In this document: positions 45,601 to 60,283 of the stretch, in pieces
Layout of the letters: the number at the start of each line of letters is the position of its first letter
How positions within the stretch are numbered: the first letter of the stretch is position 1
Assembly: GCF_011082085.1 (NCBI RefSeq)
Contig: NZ_CP041063.1
Coordinates: forward strand, 2,666,001 to 2,730,000
Direction of reading: 5' to 3'
Source: Bacillus sp. Cs-700
Lineage (GTDB): Bacteria > Bacillota > Bacilli > Bacillales > Guptibacillaceae
DNA: 64,000 bases
Notes under the pieces: model-generated
Databases searched by the model: none
The model's input: the letters and a program-made list of their open reading frames with translations, nothing else
Told to the model about the DNA's origin: nothing
Program-made: the position numbers and the translations under genes

Positions 45601-45835
45601 TGGAGAATTACGAAGGTAACTTACGTTACCAACCTTACATGAGCGTTTCGTTTAGTTTTGAAAGAATGATTGTATTCTTTCAAAATAGGTGAAGTGATGA
45701 AGCTTACGCTGATTCAATTAGTAGCCTTGTTCCTTGAAAACTAGATAGCATAAACAACGACATCCAATAATTATTTTTTATGCAAGAACTTAGTAATAAC
45801 TGATGCGTTATGGCAGCAATGCCTAACAAATCGAA

Positions 45836-48764
<2,929 letters not shown>

Positions 48765-48769
48765 AAAAA

Positions 48770-48891
48770 CGAAAAGCGAAGTAAGCCGTTTAAATCCGAC
48801 AAGCGTTGGAAGCTTTTGAATCAGACGCGCTTTTTGCGTCAGAATCAAAAGGTGAAACGATCGAGGATTTGGCTTACGTAGCTGGACACAT
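48770..48891 (+). repeat. Nested-hairpin repeat inserted in the 23S-5S spacer
   Basis: 122 bp present in operon 2 and absent at the matching place in operon 1, so the boundaries are exact. Nested stems: GTAAGCC/GGCTTAC (48781-48787 with 48871-48877), AAATCC/GGATTT, CGTT/AACG, CTTTTGA/TCAAAAG and GACGC/GCGTC with a T-rich loop. Its linkers (GAAAAGCG at the start, GTTT, GGA, GTAGCTGGACA at the end) match the reverse complement of the tandem copies at 31369-31965. No target-site duplication is seen. It would be transcribed within the pre-rRNA. Confidence 0.88.
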
Positions 48892-48943
48892 TATTGGAAT
48901 ACGTTGTGCGTGCTATCTAGTTTTCAGGGAATACCCTGTAAAG

Positions 48944-49060
<117 letters not shown>

Positions 49061-49069
49061 AAAGAAGAA

Positions 49070-49104
49070 AAGCGAGAGACCAAATGGTTTCTCGCTTTTT
49101 TGTA
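49070..49104 (+). terminator. Terminator of rRNA operon 2
   Basis: AAGCGAGA and TCTCGCTT arms followed by T residues. The flank after it resembles the flank of the decayed 5S copy at 20301-20384. Confidence 0.9.
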
Positions 49105-49309
49105 TGGTTTTATGGATGAGTTTTTACTAGCTCAAAACCCTCATTCATGACGTTCGCGCAATAAACTTGGTACCTTCACATCCCTCCTTGAGCGATAAGG
49201 ATATTATACCTTTGAAATTTTCTTTCTTTTCGTAAATCACAGACACGGGATAAGTTACAGGCACATATCCTTAGAAAGAAGCGAAAAGTCAGCTTAAATT
49301 AAAAAAACG

Positions 49310-49338
49310 GTATAGATCCGCTATAATTGGGCAATGCT
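49310..49338 (+). promoter_or_regulatory. Candidate sigma-F-type promoter of csfB
   Basis: GTATA at 49310-49314, a spacer of exactly 15 bases, and GGCAATGCT at 49330-49338, matching four of the five fixed positions of the sigma-F -10 element (GGNNANANT). csfB is under sigma-F control in B. subtilis, which supports the reading. Confidence 0.55.
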
Positions 49339-49358
49339 TTTACCATGGAGGTGGGAAG

Positions 49359-49553
49359 ATGGAGAAGACAATCAGGGAGAGCAGCGAGTGCTGTCTTGTT
49401 TGTGAAGAGCACAGTTTCAAAGGCATCCATATTTGTGATCGTTTTATCTGTCATGACTGTGAACGAAAGGTCATTCAAACAGATACCAGTCATGAAAACT
49501 ATCAATTTTACCTTGAAAAATTACGCAAACTACGACTAAGTCGATTAGCATAA
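49359..49553 (+). CDS. csfB: Anti-sigma-G factor Gin (CsfB)
   Basis: 64-residue zinc-binding protein with two CxxC pairs (CLVC near residue 12 and CHDC near residue 31) and the conserved segment GIHICDRFICHDCERKV. CsfB/Gin binds and inhibits sigma-G (and sigma-E) to time forespore gene expression. GGAGGTGGG precedes the ATG. It lies directly after the rRNA operon, as in B. subtilis; the neighbouring xpaC and yaaN found there are absent here. Confidence 0.92.
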   Translation: MEKTIRESSECCLVCEEHSFKGIHICDRFICHDCERKVIQTDTSHENYQFYLEKLRKLRLSRLA

Positions 49554-49588
49554 GCAGATAGCTGTTTTATAGGCTATCTGCTTTTTTA
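49552..49588 (+). terminator. Terminator after csfB
   Basis: AAGCAGATAGC (49552-49562) pairs with GCTATCTGCTT (49573-49583), followed by T residues. The stem overlaps the stop codon. Confidence 0.88.
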
Positions 49589-49700
49589 CTTAACCTGAAG
49601 AAGGGACAATCATACTTATCCCTTTACTTCTCCGATAGTCGAGATAATGATAGAATACTAGTATAAGGAAATGACTCTTCAATAGATTGTAGTTGATTAA

Positions 49701-51140
49701 ATGAACAAAATGGATCAAGCTCCATTATATGAAGCTCTCCTATCGTGGAAAGATCAAAATCCTCTTTCTTTTCATGTCCCTGGGCATAAGAATGGGACGA
49801 GTTTTTCAACATATAAACGTGCGGATGATTTATATAAAGACTTATTGAAAATAGATGCAACCGAACTTTCTGGACTAGATGATCTTCATCATGCAGATGG
49901 TCCAATTAAAAAAGCAGAGCAGCTTACTGCTCATCTCTATGGAAGTGTTGAAAGTCGCTTTTTGGTGGGTGGTTCTACAGCTGGGAACCTGGCGATGATT
50001 ATGGCGTTATGTTCTGAAGGAGATCGTGTTCTCGTTCAGAAGAACTGTCACAAATCCGTATTGAATGGACTGCGCTTAGCTAAAGCTAGACCCATTTTTC
50101 TCAGCCCATCTATTGATCAAGCAAGTCAGGTGCCGACAGGAGTAACACTCGATCTCATACGTCGTGCATTGAATCAATATAAGGATATCAAAGTGATTGT
50201 ACTAACCAACCCCAATTATTATGGAATGACTGTTAACCTAGAGCCGATTATCTCTTATGCTCACCAAAATGGAATTCCGGTTCTAGTTGATGAGGCGCAC
50301 GGTGCACATTTTGTAAAAGGAGAGTTTTTCCCTGAGAGTGCTTTAAAGCAAGGAGCAGATGTAGTTGTTCAATCTGCCCACAAAACCCTACCTGCTATGA
50401 CGATGGGTTCTTACTTACATGTAGGGAATGAAACGTATAGGGATGCAATCAATGACTATTTACAACTCTTTCAATCAAGCAGTCCCTCCTATCCAATTAT
50501 GGCTTCGCTCGATTTAGCAAGACACTATCTTTTTTCGCTGACAGACGATCAGCTTGGTCTTATTTTAGAAGAGGTTCATCAATTTAAGAGACTACTAAGT
50601 GAGGTTCCTGGTATAAGTGTCATAGGGGATGTAGGTCAAGCGTATCACCAGCTTGATCCTCTCAAAATTACGGTACAGTTATCTGGCATGTCAGGATATG
50701 AGTTAGCAAAGAAACTTGAGAATGAGAATGTATTTGTTGAACTTAGTGATCCTTTAAATGTTTTACTTGTGTGCCCAATTGCTTCTAATAAGGAGGTTTT
50801 TGAGCGGGGATTACAGGCATTTAAAAAAATTGCTTCTCTTAGAGATGAAGCTAATTTTAACGTGTCATTACTTAAGATAGCTGATGAAGATATTACTTTT
50901 CCTGCTTATTCCTTTGCGAAGTTGGAGACGATGATGAAAGAGAAGGTTAAGATAAATGAGGCGAAGGGATTGATTGCAGCAAAAGCTGTCATTCCCTATC
51001 CACCGGGTGTTCCTATTGTCATACCGGGTGAACGAATTGGATTAGAGAAAATGAACCATTTAAATATGATTTTACGTTCTGGTGGGCACATACAAGGATT
51101 AGATACTGACATGATTGAGATTGCAAGAGAAGAGGAGTAG
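49701..51140 (+). CDS. yaaO: Orn/Lys/Arg decarboxylase family protein YaaO
   Basis: PLP-dependent fold-type I decarboxylase family member of 479 residues. N-terminal FHVPGHKNG, the PLP-pocket aspartate in VLVDEAHGAH and the Schiff-base lysine in VQSAHKTLPAMTMGS are visible. The C-terminal domain has PYPPGVPIVIPGE. The substrate is not certain; relatives act on arginine, lysine or ornithine. An in-frame stop directly precedes ATG 49701, and a second ATG lies at 49710; the ribosome site is weak. tmk starts 4 bp after its stop. Confidence 0.9.
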   Translation: MNKMDQAPLYEALLSWKDQNPLSFHVPGHKNGTSFSTYKRADDLYKDLLKIDATELSGLDDLHHADGPIKKAEQLTAHLYGSVESRFLVGGSTAGNLAMIMALCSEGDRVLVQKNCHKSVLNGLRLAKARPIFLSPSIDQASQVPTGVTLDLIRRALNQYKDIKVIVLTNPNYYGMTVNLEPIISYAHQNGIPVLVDEAHGAHFVKGEFFPESALKQGADVVVQSAHKTLPAMTMGSYLHVGNETYRDAINDYLQLFQSSSPSYPIMASLDLARHYLFSLTDDQLGLILEEVHQFKRLLSEVPGISVIGDVGQAYHQLDPLKITVQLSGMSGYELAKKLENENVFVELSDPLNVLLVCPIASNKEVFERGLQAFKKIASLRDEANFNVSLLKIADEDITFPAYSFAKLETMMKEKVKINEAKGLIAAKAVIPYPPGVPIVIPGERIGLEKMNHLNMILRSGGHIQGLDTDMIEIAREEE

Positions 51141-51144
51141 GGCA

Positions 51145-51786
51145 TTGAAAGGATTATTTATAACTTTTGAAGGACCAGATGGTGCGGGTAAATCCACACA
51201 GGTTCAGAAACTAGCTGATTATTTAAATGAAGAAGGGATTCGTTTTATTCATACACGAGAGCCTGGGGGTACAGCAATAAGTGATCAGATTCGCTCGTTG
51301 ATTTTGAACCCAGAACATAAAGAGATGGTGGATGAGACAGAAGTTCTTCTTTATGCTTCATCGCGTGCACAGCACGTAAGGGAGAAGATCATTCCAGCAT
51401 TAAATGAAGGGTACCTGGTGATCTGTGATCGCTTTGTTGATGCATCAATTGCTTATCAGGCAGTTGGGCTTGGATTAGATGTGGATAGTGTGAAGGTGAT
51501 CAATGAATTTGCTACCGGTGGACTTACACCGGATCGGAGCTATATGATTGATCTGCCAGTTTCCGTTGGTAAGGAAAGAATGATTGCCAGAAATCAACTA
51601 GACCGCATTGAACAAAAAGGAACAGCTTATCATGAAAAAGTAAGAGAAGCCTTTTTGGAACTATATAAAGATAATAAAGAACGGATTCATTTAATTAATG
51701 GTGAGCAAAATGTTGATGAGATTTTTTCATCTATAATAAAGGATTTTAAAACACTTTGGGATAATTATTCTACGAATAGCAAATAA
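51145..51786 (+). CDS. tmk: Thymidylate kinase
   Basis: Phosphorylates dTMP to dTDP. It has the P-loop FEGPDGAGKST, the DRF motif (ICDRFVDASIAYQ) and a lid region. TTG 51145 is chosen, as GAGGAG lies eight bases upstream, giving 213 residues, the normal size. The frame runs further upstream inside yaaO, without a family counterpart. It leads into darA and holB. Confidence 0.96.
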   Translation: MKGLFITFEGPDGAGKSTQVQKLADYLNEEGIRFIHTREPGGTAISDQIRSLILNPEHKEMVDETEVLLYASSRAQHVREKIIPALNEGYLVICDRFVDASIAYQAVGLGLDVDSVKVINEFATGGLTPDRSYMIDLPVSVGKERMIARNQLDRIEQKGTAYHEKVREAFLELYKDNKERIHLINGEQNVDEIFSSIIKDFKTLWDNYSTNSK

Positions 51787-51794
51787 AAGGGTGA

Positions 51795-52151
<357 letters not shown>

Positions 52152-52173
52152 TACGGTAGGATGAGGGATAGAA

Positions 52174-53160
52174 ATGGTAGATTGGAATGAATTAAAAGAA
52201 CGTCAGCCTACGGTTGTTAGGATGGTAACCAACAGCTTCACAAAGGATCGTCTTTCTCATGCGTACTTATTTGATGGTGGAGCAGGAACTGGTAAAAAAG
52301 ATGTCGCTGTTCATATGGCAAAAACTTATTTTTGTCAGGAACGTACGGGAATTGAGCCTTGTCAACACTGCAAAGACTGCAAGCGAATTGATTCAGGGAA
52401 TCACCCGGACCTTCACCTCATAGAGCCTGAAGGTCAATCAATTAAAATTGATCAAATAAGAAAGCTACAAAAGGAATTCTCCTATCTTGGAGTTGAGTCT
52501 CGAAAAAAAGTTTATATCTTGAATCATTCAGATCGAATGACAACGCAAGCTGCAAATAGTTTACTTAAATTCCTAGAAGAGCCGGGGCAAATGACGATGG
52601 CGATTTTATTAACTGAACAAAAGCAGCACATTCTTTCAACGATTTATTCGAGGTGTCAGGTCATTACCTTTCAGCCACTTTCAACAAATGGAGTGGAGGA
52701 AGCTCTTATAAATGATGGAGTGCCCTCATACCTTGCTAAATCGGCTGCTCAGCTAACAAATGATCAGCGTGCAGCAAAGGAGCTTGCACTTGATGAGTGG
52801 TTTGCACAGGCAAGAGCGATAGTGATACAATTGACTGAAGAGTTGAAGGAAAGACCTCATCAGGTTTTCCTAACGATCCATGACAAATGGCTAGCACATT
52901 TTAAGGATAAAACGCAGCAGGATATGGGCCTTAACCTTATGCTTTTTTGGTATAAGGATTTATTGAAAATACAACTGCAGGATAATCGGATTGTCTATGC
53001 AGATCAGAAGGATAAGCTCGAACGTTATGCCCTTCAATTCGGAAGAAAGAAGATAAGTCAGCATATGATGGCGATACTCGATGCCAAAAGACGTCTGAGT
53101 GCAAACACAAACCCACAGTTTGTGATGGAACAGCTAGTGCTCAGGTTACGGGAGGGATAA
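52174..53160 (+). CDS. holB: DNA polymerase III delta' subunit
   Basis: Clamp-loader subunit of 328 residues. Its P-loop reads GGAGTGKKD, where K replaces the usual S/T. A zinc module CQERTGIEPCQHCKDC and sensor TEQKQHILSTIYSRCQ are present. It works with DnaX and HolA to load the DnaN clamp. ricT follows 4 bp later. Confidence 0.94.
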   Translation: MVDWNELKERQPTVVRMVTNSFTKDRLSHAYLFDGGAGTGKKDVAVHMAKTYFCQERTGIEPCQHCKDCKRIDSGNHPDLHLIEPEGQSIKIDQIRKLQKEFSYLGVESRKKVYILNHSDRMTTQAANSLLKFLEEPGQMTMAILLTEQKQHILSTIYSRCQVITFQPLSTNGVEEALINDGVPSYLAKSAAQLTNDQRAAKELALDEWFAQARAIVIQLTEELKERPHQVFLTIHDKWLAHFKDKTQQDMGLNLMLFWYKDLLKIQLQDNRIVYADQKDKLERYALQFGRKKISQHMMAILDAKRRLSANTNPQFVMEQLVLRLREG

Positions 53161-53164
53161 GTTT

Positions 53165-53992
53165 GTGTATGAAGTAGTTGGCGTTCGCTTTAAAAAAGCG
53201 GGGAAGATCTATTACTTTGATCCGAGTAGCCTCCAGGTGTCCGACAAAGAATTTGTTATCGTGGAGACTGCCAGAGGGGTTGAATTTGGGAAAGTTGTAT
53301 TAGCTAACAAGCAAGTTGATGAAGAAGATATCGTTCTTCCTCTTAAGAAAGTCATTCGCATAGCCGATGAGAAAGATCGTCTTGCGGTCGAAGATAATAA
53401 ACATGCAGCTGAAGAAGCATTTGATGTATGCGTTTCTAAAATTGAAGAGTACAAGCTTGATATGAAGCTTGTTGATGTGGAATATACATTTGATCGAAAT
53501 AAAATTATTTTTTATTTCACAGCAGATGGAAGAGTTGATTTTCGCGAACTTGTGAAAGGGCTCGCATCCATTTTTCGAACAAGAATTGAACTTCGTCAGA
53601 TCGGGGTACGCGATGAAGCGAAGATGCTTGGTGGTATTGGACCCTGTGGCAGAATGCTTTGTTGTTCAACGTGGCTTGGCGATTTTGAACCTGTTTCAAT
53701 AAAGATGGCAAAAGATCAAAATTTATCCTTAAATCCTGCTAAAATATCAGGACTTTGCGGCAGATTAATGTGTTGCTTGAAGTATGAGAACGATGCTTAT
53801 GAGTCTGGTAAAAAAGAGCTTCCAGACGTTGGGAAGACGATTCATACCGGACAGGGCAAAGGAAAAGTTGTTGGGTTGAATATATTGGAACGTCTTGTTC
53901 AGGTCGAATTGTTCGAACTTAACCGCGTGACAGAATATACGCTTGATGAATTAATACAAGACGGTGCAGTATCTACGCAAGCCACAGATTGA
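53165..53992 (+). CDS. ricT: RicT (YaaT), PSP1-domain stage 0 sporulation protein
   Basis: 275-residue protein of the PSP1 family. In B. subtilis it forms the Y-complex with RicA and RicF, which affects RNase Y-mediated mRNA maturation and entry into sporulation, competence and biofilm formation. Several cysteines in GPCGRMLCCSTW and GLCGRLMCCLKYE probably bind an iron-sulphur cluster. The start is GTG, 4 bp after holB. It is followed by yabA. Confidence 0.94.
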   Translation: MYEVVGVRFKKAGKIYYFDPSSLQVSDKEFVIVETARGVEFGKVVLANKQVDEEDIVLPLKKVIRIADEKDRLAVEDNKHAAEEAFDVCVSKIEEYKLDMKLVDVEYTFDRNKIIFYFTADGRVDFRELVKGLASIFRTRIELRQIGVRDEAKMLGGIGPCGRMLCCSTWLGDFEPVSIKMAKDQNLSLNPAKISGLCGRLMCCLKYENDAYESGKKELPDVGKTIHTGQGKGKVVGLNILERLVQVELFELNRVTEYTLDELIQDGAVSTQATD

Positions 53993-54008
53993 TTGAGGTG
54001 GAACGGAA

Positions 54009-54353
54009 GTGGAGAAAAAAGAAGTTTTTTCACGTGTAAGCTCAATGGAAGAACAGATTGGTGACTTATACAAACAATTAGGCGAACTTAAAGAACATCT
54101 TGCAGGACTGCTGGAAGAAAATCACCATCTCGAAATTGAGAATCACCACTTGCGAGAGCGGTTAGAACAAACTTCAGAGCCGAAGAGTCATTCATCTGGC
54201 AAGAAGAAGCGTGGTAAACCAGAAGTCGGAGAAGGCTATGATAATCTTGCCAGGTTGTACCAGGAAGGTTTTCATATATGTAATCTCCACTATGGTAGTA
54301 TTCGGACAGAAGGAGATTGCCTTTTCTGCCTGTCATTCTTAAATAAAAAGTAG
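54009..54353 (+). CDS. yabA: Replication initiation control protein YabA
   Basis: 114-residue regulator that binds DnaA and DnaN to prevent re-initiation. It has an N-terminal coiled coil (about 5-60, many E, L and Q) and a C-terminal zinc-binding domain with [19 protein letters not shown]. The GTG start lies eight bases after GAGGTG. Located within the same oriC-proximal region as its targets dnaA and dnaN. A terminator follows. Confidence 0.95.
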   Translation: MEKKEVFSRVSSMEEQIGDLYKQLGELKEHLAGLLEENHHLEIENHHLRERLEQTSEPKSHSSGKKKRGKPEVGEGYDNLARLYQEGFHICNLHYGSIRTEGDCLFCLSFLNKK

Positions 54354-54359
54354 TGATCT

Positions 54360-54390
54360 GGTCTTTCCGTATCTGGAAAGACCTTTTTTA
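54360..54390 (+). terminator. Terminator after yabA
   Basis: GGTCTTTCC (54360-54368) pairs with GGAAAGACC (54375-54383), followed by T residues. Confidence 0.88.
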
Positions 54391-54435
54391 CACTTTCGAG
54401 TGACAAACATTTCATATAGATAGGAGAACAGCATC

Positions 54436-55173
54436 ATGCAATTAAACGGTGATGAACGAATTGATTACATCGTTGAAAACGAACTAAGCATTATTCAAAG
54501 TCCAACAGTTTTTTCTTTTTCCTTAGATGCAATCTTACTAGCTAGGTTTGCTTGGGTTCCAATCAAGCGTGGAAAGATAATCGATCTTTGTACAGGAAAC
54601 GGTATTATCCCGCTGTTATTATCGCGGAAAAGTGAAGTTACGATTGAAGGGGTGGAAATTCAAGAACGCCTCTTTAATATGGGGCAGAGGAGTATTGAAT
54701 TAAATAAACTAAACGCTCAATTAACCCTCCATCATGCGGATATTCGTGAATTATCTTCAACCATTAAACGGGAATCATATGATGCTGTTACGTGTAATCC
54801 ACCATATTTTAAAAGTACGCGAAACGAGCAGCATAATTTAAACGAGCATCTTACTATTGCTCGACATGAAGTGATGTGTACTCTTGAAGATGTCATTCAA
54901 TCCTGTAGCCAATTAGTTAAGCAGGGCGGTAAGGTATCCCTTGTGCATCGTCCTGAAAGATTACTGGACATTATGACATTAATGCGAAAGTATCGAATCG
55001 AACCAAAAAGGATGCAGCTCGTCTATCCGAAAGCTGGTAAAGAAGCAAATACATTGTTAATTGAAGGAATTAAAGATGGAAAACCTGATTTAAAAGTACT
55101 GCCGCCTTTCATTGTGTATCGAGACGACAATCACTACACTGATGAAATGAGACATGTTTATGCAGAGCTCTAA
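54436..55173 (+). CDS. yabB: tRNA1(Val) (adenine37-N6)-methyltransferase family protein YabB
   Basis: 245-residue SAM-dependent methyltransferase. The SAM-binding motif [14 protein letters not shown] and the N6-adenine signature NPPYF are present. It resembles TrmN6; the exact tRNA target in Gram-positives is not certain. It overlaps yazA by 20 bp, and yabB-yazA-rsmI form a compact overlapping unit. Confidence 0.92.
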   Translation: MQLNGDERIDYIVENELSIIQSPTVFSFSLDAILLARFAWVPIKRGKIIDLCTGNGIIPLLLSRKSEVTIEGVEIQERLFNMGQRSIELNKLNAQLTLHHADIRELSSTIKRESYDAVTCNPPYFKSTRNEQHNLNEHLTIARHEVMCTLEDVIQSCSQLVKQGGKVSLVHRPERLLDIMTLMRKYRIEPKRMQLVYPKAGKEANTLLIEGIKDGKPDLKVLPPFIVYRDDNHYTDEMRHVYAEL

Positions 55174-55462
55174 TCACTATGTGTATATAGTGCAGTGTGG
55201 AGACGGAAGCTATTATACTGGCTATACAACCGATTTATCACATCGGTTGGCTCAGCATGAATGTGGAAAAGGTGCGAAATATACAAGGGGAAGAGGTCCG
55301 TTAACCCTCGTCTACCAAGCAGAGTTCAAGACAAAGCGTGAAGCGATGCAAGTAGAGTATCAGATCAAACAACGATCGCGCGCTCAAAAAGAAAAGATTA
55401 TTAAAGAAGAGAGGCAAAATCATGTGGAGTCAACAGAGCTACAAAGAGACCGAGACAGGTAA
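55154..55462 (+). CDS. yazA: GIY-YIG nuclease-fold protein YazA
   Basis: 102-residue stand-alone GIY-YIG domain, beginning [19 protein letters not shown] and containing the catalytic arginine and glutamate region ([28 protein letters not shown]). Its biological role is unknown; relatives may act in DNA repair. Starts at ATG 55154 or ATG 55160, with no decisive ribosome site. It overlaps both neighbours (20 bp and 41 bp). Confidence 0.92.
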   Translation: MFMQSSNHYVYIVQCGDGSYYTGYTTDLSHRLAQHECGKGAKYTRGRGPLTLVYQAEFKTKREAMQVEYQIKQRSRAQKEKIIKEERQNHVESTELQRDRDR

Positions 55463-56288
55463 GCTTTATCTCGTCCCCACCCCAATAGGCAATTTAAACG
55501 ATATGACCTTTCGTGCGATTCAGACCCTAAAAGACGCTGATCTTATTGCAGCAGAAGATACGAGACAATCCAAAAAATTGACGAATCACTTCGAAATTGA
55601 AACAAAGTTAATTAGTTATCATGAGCATAACAAAGAGTCGAGTGGCCATAAATTATTGGAACGTTTAAGAGAAGGACAAACCATCGCCCTGATTAGTGAT
55701 GCTGGAATGCCTGCTATTTCAGATCCTGGTTATGAAATTGTATCTTCTTGCGTTGCTGAAAATATTCCTGTTATTCCTTTGCCAGGAGCAAATGCAGCGA
55801 TTACTGCACTTATAGCATCAGGGTTACCGACCCAACATTTCTATTATTACGGTTTTCTCTCGCGCCAAAAAAAGGAGCGAAAAAAGGAACTTTCTCATCT
55901 AAAAGGAATTCCTTCGCCAATTTTGTTCTACGAAGCCCCCCATCGGTTAAAGGAAATGATGAAAGCAATCATTGAAGTACTTGGCAATAGAGAAGTTGTT
56001 GTAGCAAGAGAATTAACGAAGCGGTATGAAGAATTTGTCCGTGGAACTGCAGAAGATGTATTGGAATGGTGTGAACAGTCAGAGATTCGTGGTGAATTCT
56101 GCGTCATTGTTGAAGGTGGTAATGAAGAAGAGTCAAATGAAGAACATTGGTGGGCAAGCCTTTCTGTCCAAGAACATGTTGAGCATTATATTAATGAGGG
56201 AATGAAAAGTAAAGATGCGATCAAACAAGTATCTGTTGAAAGAGAACTTCCGAAACGGGAGGTCTATCAGATCTATCATGTCGAATAA
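55422..56288 (+). CDS. rsmI: 16S rRNA (cytidine1402-2'-O)-methyltransferase
   Basis: Methylates C1402 in the 16S decoding centre. The 288-residue protein has the tetrapyrrole-methylase fold with LYLVPTPIGNLNDMT, AEDTRQSKKL, SDAGMPAISDPG and PGANAAITAL. Its start overlaps the yazA end by 41 bp. The next gene, abrB, is convergent and separated by a terminator. Confidence 0.96.
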   Translation: MWSQQSYKETETGKLYLVPTPIGNLNDMTFRAIQTLKDADLIAAEDTRQSKKLTNHFEIETKLISYHEHNKESSGHKLLERLREGQTIALISDAGMPAISDPGYEIVSSCVAENIPVIPLPGANAAITALIASGLPTQHFYYYGFLSRQKKERKKELSHLKGIPSPILFYEAPHRLKEMMKAIIEVLGNREVVVARELTKRYEEFVRGTAEDVLEWCEQSEIRGEFCVIVEGGNEEESNEEHWWASLSVQEHVEHYINEGMKSKDAIKQVSVERELPKREVYQIYHVE

Positions 56289-56295
56289 TCATGTC

Positions 56296-56328
56296 GAAAA
56301 AAAGCTCCTGCCTTGGGCAGGAGCTTTT
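56296..56328. terminator. Bidirectional terminator between rsmI and abrB
   Basis: AAGCTCCTGCC pairs with GGCAGGAGCTT, with an A-run on the left and a T-run on the right. It serves both convergent genes. Confidence 0.88.
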
Positions 56329-56339
56329 GTAAATTACTA

Positions 56340-56618
56340 TTATTTTGCAAGAGCTTTTTGAATTTCTTCTAATACTTGCTCTGCGCCTTCTTTGCTAAGA
56401 ATAAGCTTGCCATTACCGATTGCAAGGTTGTCATCGGATACTTCGCCAGTTACCTGACAAGTCATGTTAGGCTTATATTTCTTTAGGATGATGCGCTCGT
56501 CGTCAACATAGATTTCAAGAGCATCCTTTTCTGCGATACCAAGTGTACGGCGTAATTCGATCGGAATAACAACACGGCCAAGCTCGTCAACTTTACGTAC
56601 AATACCAGTAGATTTCAT
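56340..56618 (-). CDS. abrB: Transition-state regulator AbrB
   Basis: 92-residue DNA-binding regulator that represses post-exponential genes. The N-terminal swapped-hairpin domain (KSTGIVRKVDELGRVVIPIE through about residue 53) is almost identical to B. subtilis AbrB. The C-terminal multimerisation part is more variable. GGGGAG precedes the ATG. A sigma-A promoter and Spo0A-type boxes lie upstream, fitting the known repression of abrB by Spo0A. Confidence 0.96.
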   Translation of the reverse strand: MKSTGIVRKVDELGRVVIPIELRRTLGIAEKDALEIYVDDERIILKKYKPNMTCQVTGEVSDDNLAIGNGKLILSKEGAEQVLEEIQKALAK

Positions 56619-56651
56619 GTTTTATACTCCCCTATTCCCAATTTTTTATTA

Positions 56652-56672
56652 ATTACGTCAAGATTCGACAAA
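56652..56672 (-). promoter_or_regulatory. Spo0A-box pair downstream of the abrB promoter
   Basis: An exact Spo0A core (TTCGACA on the plus strand, TGTCGAA on the minus) at 56664-56670 is followed in abrB orientation by a weaker box at 56652-56660. Both lie between the -10 and the start codon. This is the same tandem arrangement I recall for the B. subtilis abrB operator. Confidence 0.65.
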
Positions 56673-56692
56673 TTTCTCTATTTATGTTCTAT

Positions 56693-56721
56693 ATAATACC
56701 AGTGTTTCCCATTAGCGTCAA
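56693..56721 (-). promoter_or_regulatory. Promoter of abrB
   Basis: On the minus strand, TTGACG (56721-56716), a 17-bp spacer and TATTAT (56698-56693). Confidence 0.78.
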
Positions 56722-56784
56722 TCCTTTTGAATGGGTAAATATTTCCTAGAAAAGGTTCGTTAAGGGATTGATAGTACTATGAAA

Positions 56785-59078
<2,294 letters not shown>

Positions 59079-59084
59079 TCACTC

Positions 59085-59118
59085 AAGACTCGGTCTTAAT
59101 CAGACCGGGTCTTTTTTA
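59085..59118 (+). terminator. Terminator after metS
   Basis: AAGACTCGGTCT pairs with AGACCGGGTCTT, followed by a T-run. The rest of the gap to tatD (59119-59357) shows no gene or clear element. Confidence 0.88.
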
Positions 59119-59357
59119 CTTTTCATTTCACAATTTATCCCTGTAAATAAATAGAGGATTTATGAGTGGATTCCCTTCGCTTGCACATTATAAAAGCAAA
59201 GCGAACCATGATAGAAGACCTTAATATACAGAATATTCTAACTTATTTTCTGTTCGTTGTAAACAAATTGTAATTAAAATGAAACTGTTTAGACTTAGAA
59301 AAAAACTAGGACATTTGGTACACTAGCATCGTACTAGAGCGGAGAAGGAGTTTTGAC

Positions 59358-60128
59358 ATGCTATTCGACACACATACACATTTGAATGTTGAACAATTTT
59401 CCGAAGATCAACAAGAAGTGATTGAGCGAGCTCAATCAGCAGGAGTCAGTAAGATGGTTGTGGTTGGTTTTGATCGTGAAACCATTACACAGGCCATGGC
59501 GCTTGTAGAAAAGTATGATTTTCTTTACGCAGCAGTAGGTTGGCACCCTGTTGATGCAATTGACATGAAAGAGGAAGACCTCGAGTGGATTGAAGAACTT
59601 GCTGGTCATCCAAAAGTTGTTGCAATCGGCGAGATGGGCCTTGATTACCATTGGGACAAGTCACCTCATGACATACAAAAAGACGTTTTTCGTAAGCAAA
59701 TTACGCTTGCGAAAAGAGTGAATTTACCAATCATCATACATAATCGCGAAGCGACGAGAGATGTCATTGATGTATTGAAGGAAGAAAATGCAGCAGAAGT
59801 AGGCGGCATTATGCATTGTTTCGCTGGAACTGTAGAAGAGGCAAATGAGTGTCTTGATATGAATTTCTACATTTCTCTTGGTGGTCCAGTGACATTTAAA
59901 AACGCTAAACTACCTAAGGAAGTTGCGAAAGAAATACCAGTTGATCGTTTGCTTATTGAAACAGATTGTCCATTTTTGGCACCGCACCCAAACCGAGGTA
60001 AACGAAATGAGCCTGCTTACGTAAAGCTTGTAGCAGAGCAAATTGCGGAGTTAAAGGGAATGGACTACCAAGAATTAGCAAGAAGAACATCTGAAAATGC
60101 GATGAACCTATTTGGAATCAATCGCTAA
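59358..60128 (+). CDS. tatD: TatD family metal-dependent hydrolase (YabD)
   Basis: 256-residue TIM-barrel hydrolase with metal ligands H6 and H8 (FDTHTHLN), the glutamate of GEMGLDYH, IIHNREA, MHCFAGT and ETDCPFLAPHP. Homologues act as 3'-5' DNA exonucleases; the cellular role is uncertain. AGGAG precedes the ATG. Confidence 0.94.
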   Translation: MLFDTHTHLNVEQFSEDQQEVIERAQSAGVSKMVVVGFDRETITQAMALVEKYDFLYAAVGWHPVDAIDMKEEDLEWIEELAGHPKVVAIGEMGLDYHWDKSPHDIQKDVFRKQITLAKRVNLPIIIHNREATRDVIDVLKEENAAEVGGIMHCFAGTVEEANECLDMNFYISLGGPVTFKNAKLPKEVAKEIPVDRLLIETDCPFLAPHPNRGKRNEPAYVKLVAEQIAELKGMDYQELARRTSENAMNLFGINR

Positions 60129-60283
60129 TCAAAACCGTTGTCGTTAAAAAAAGAGATCATCTTATGCTTTTTTCAGAAACTTCCCCATCTATAGTGAAAA
60201 TAAAACCTTTTCTATTAATCTTGTAATAAGGGGATAAGTCAGAAGCTTTTCTTTATGAAACACAGTCGGTTCAAGGGGGATCT

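Noticed and set aside
49327-49539. Open frame overlapping csfB in another frame
   Set aside because: csfB at 49359 has the family match, zinc motifs and a ribosome site; the other frame is a shadow.
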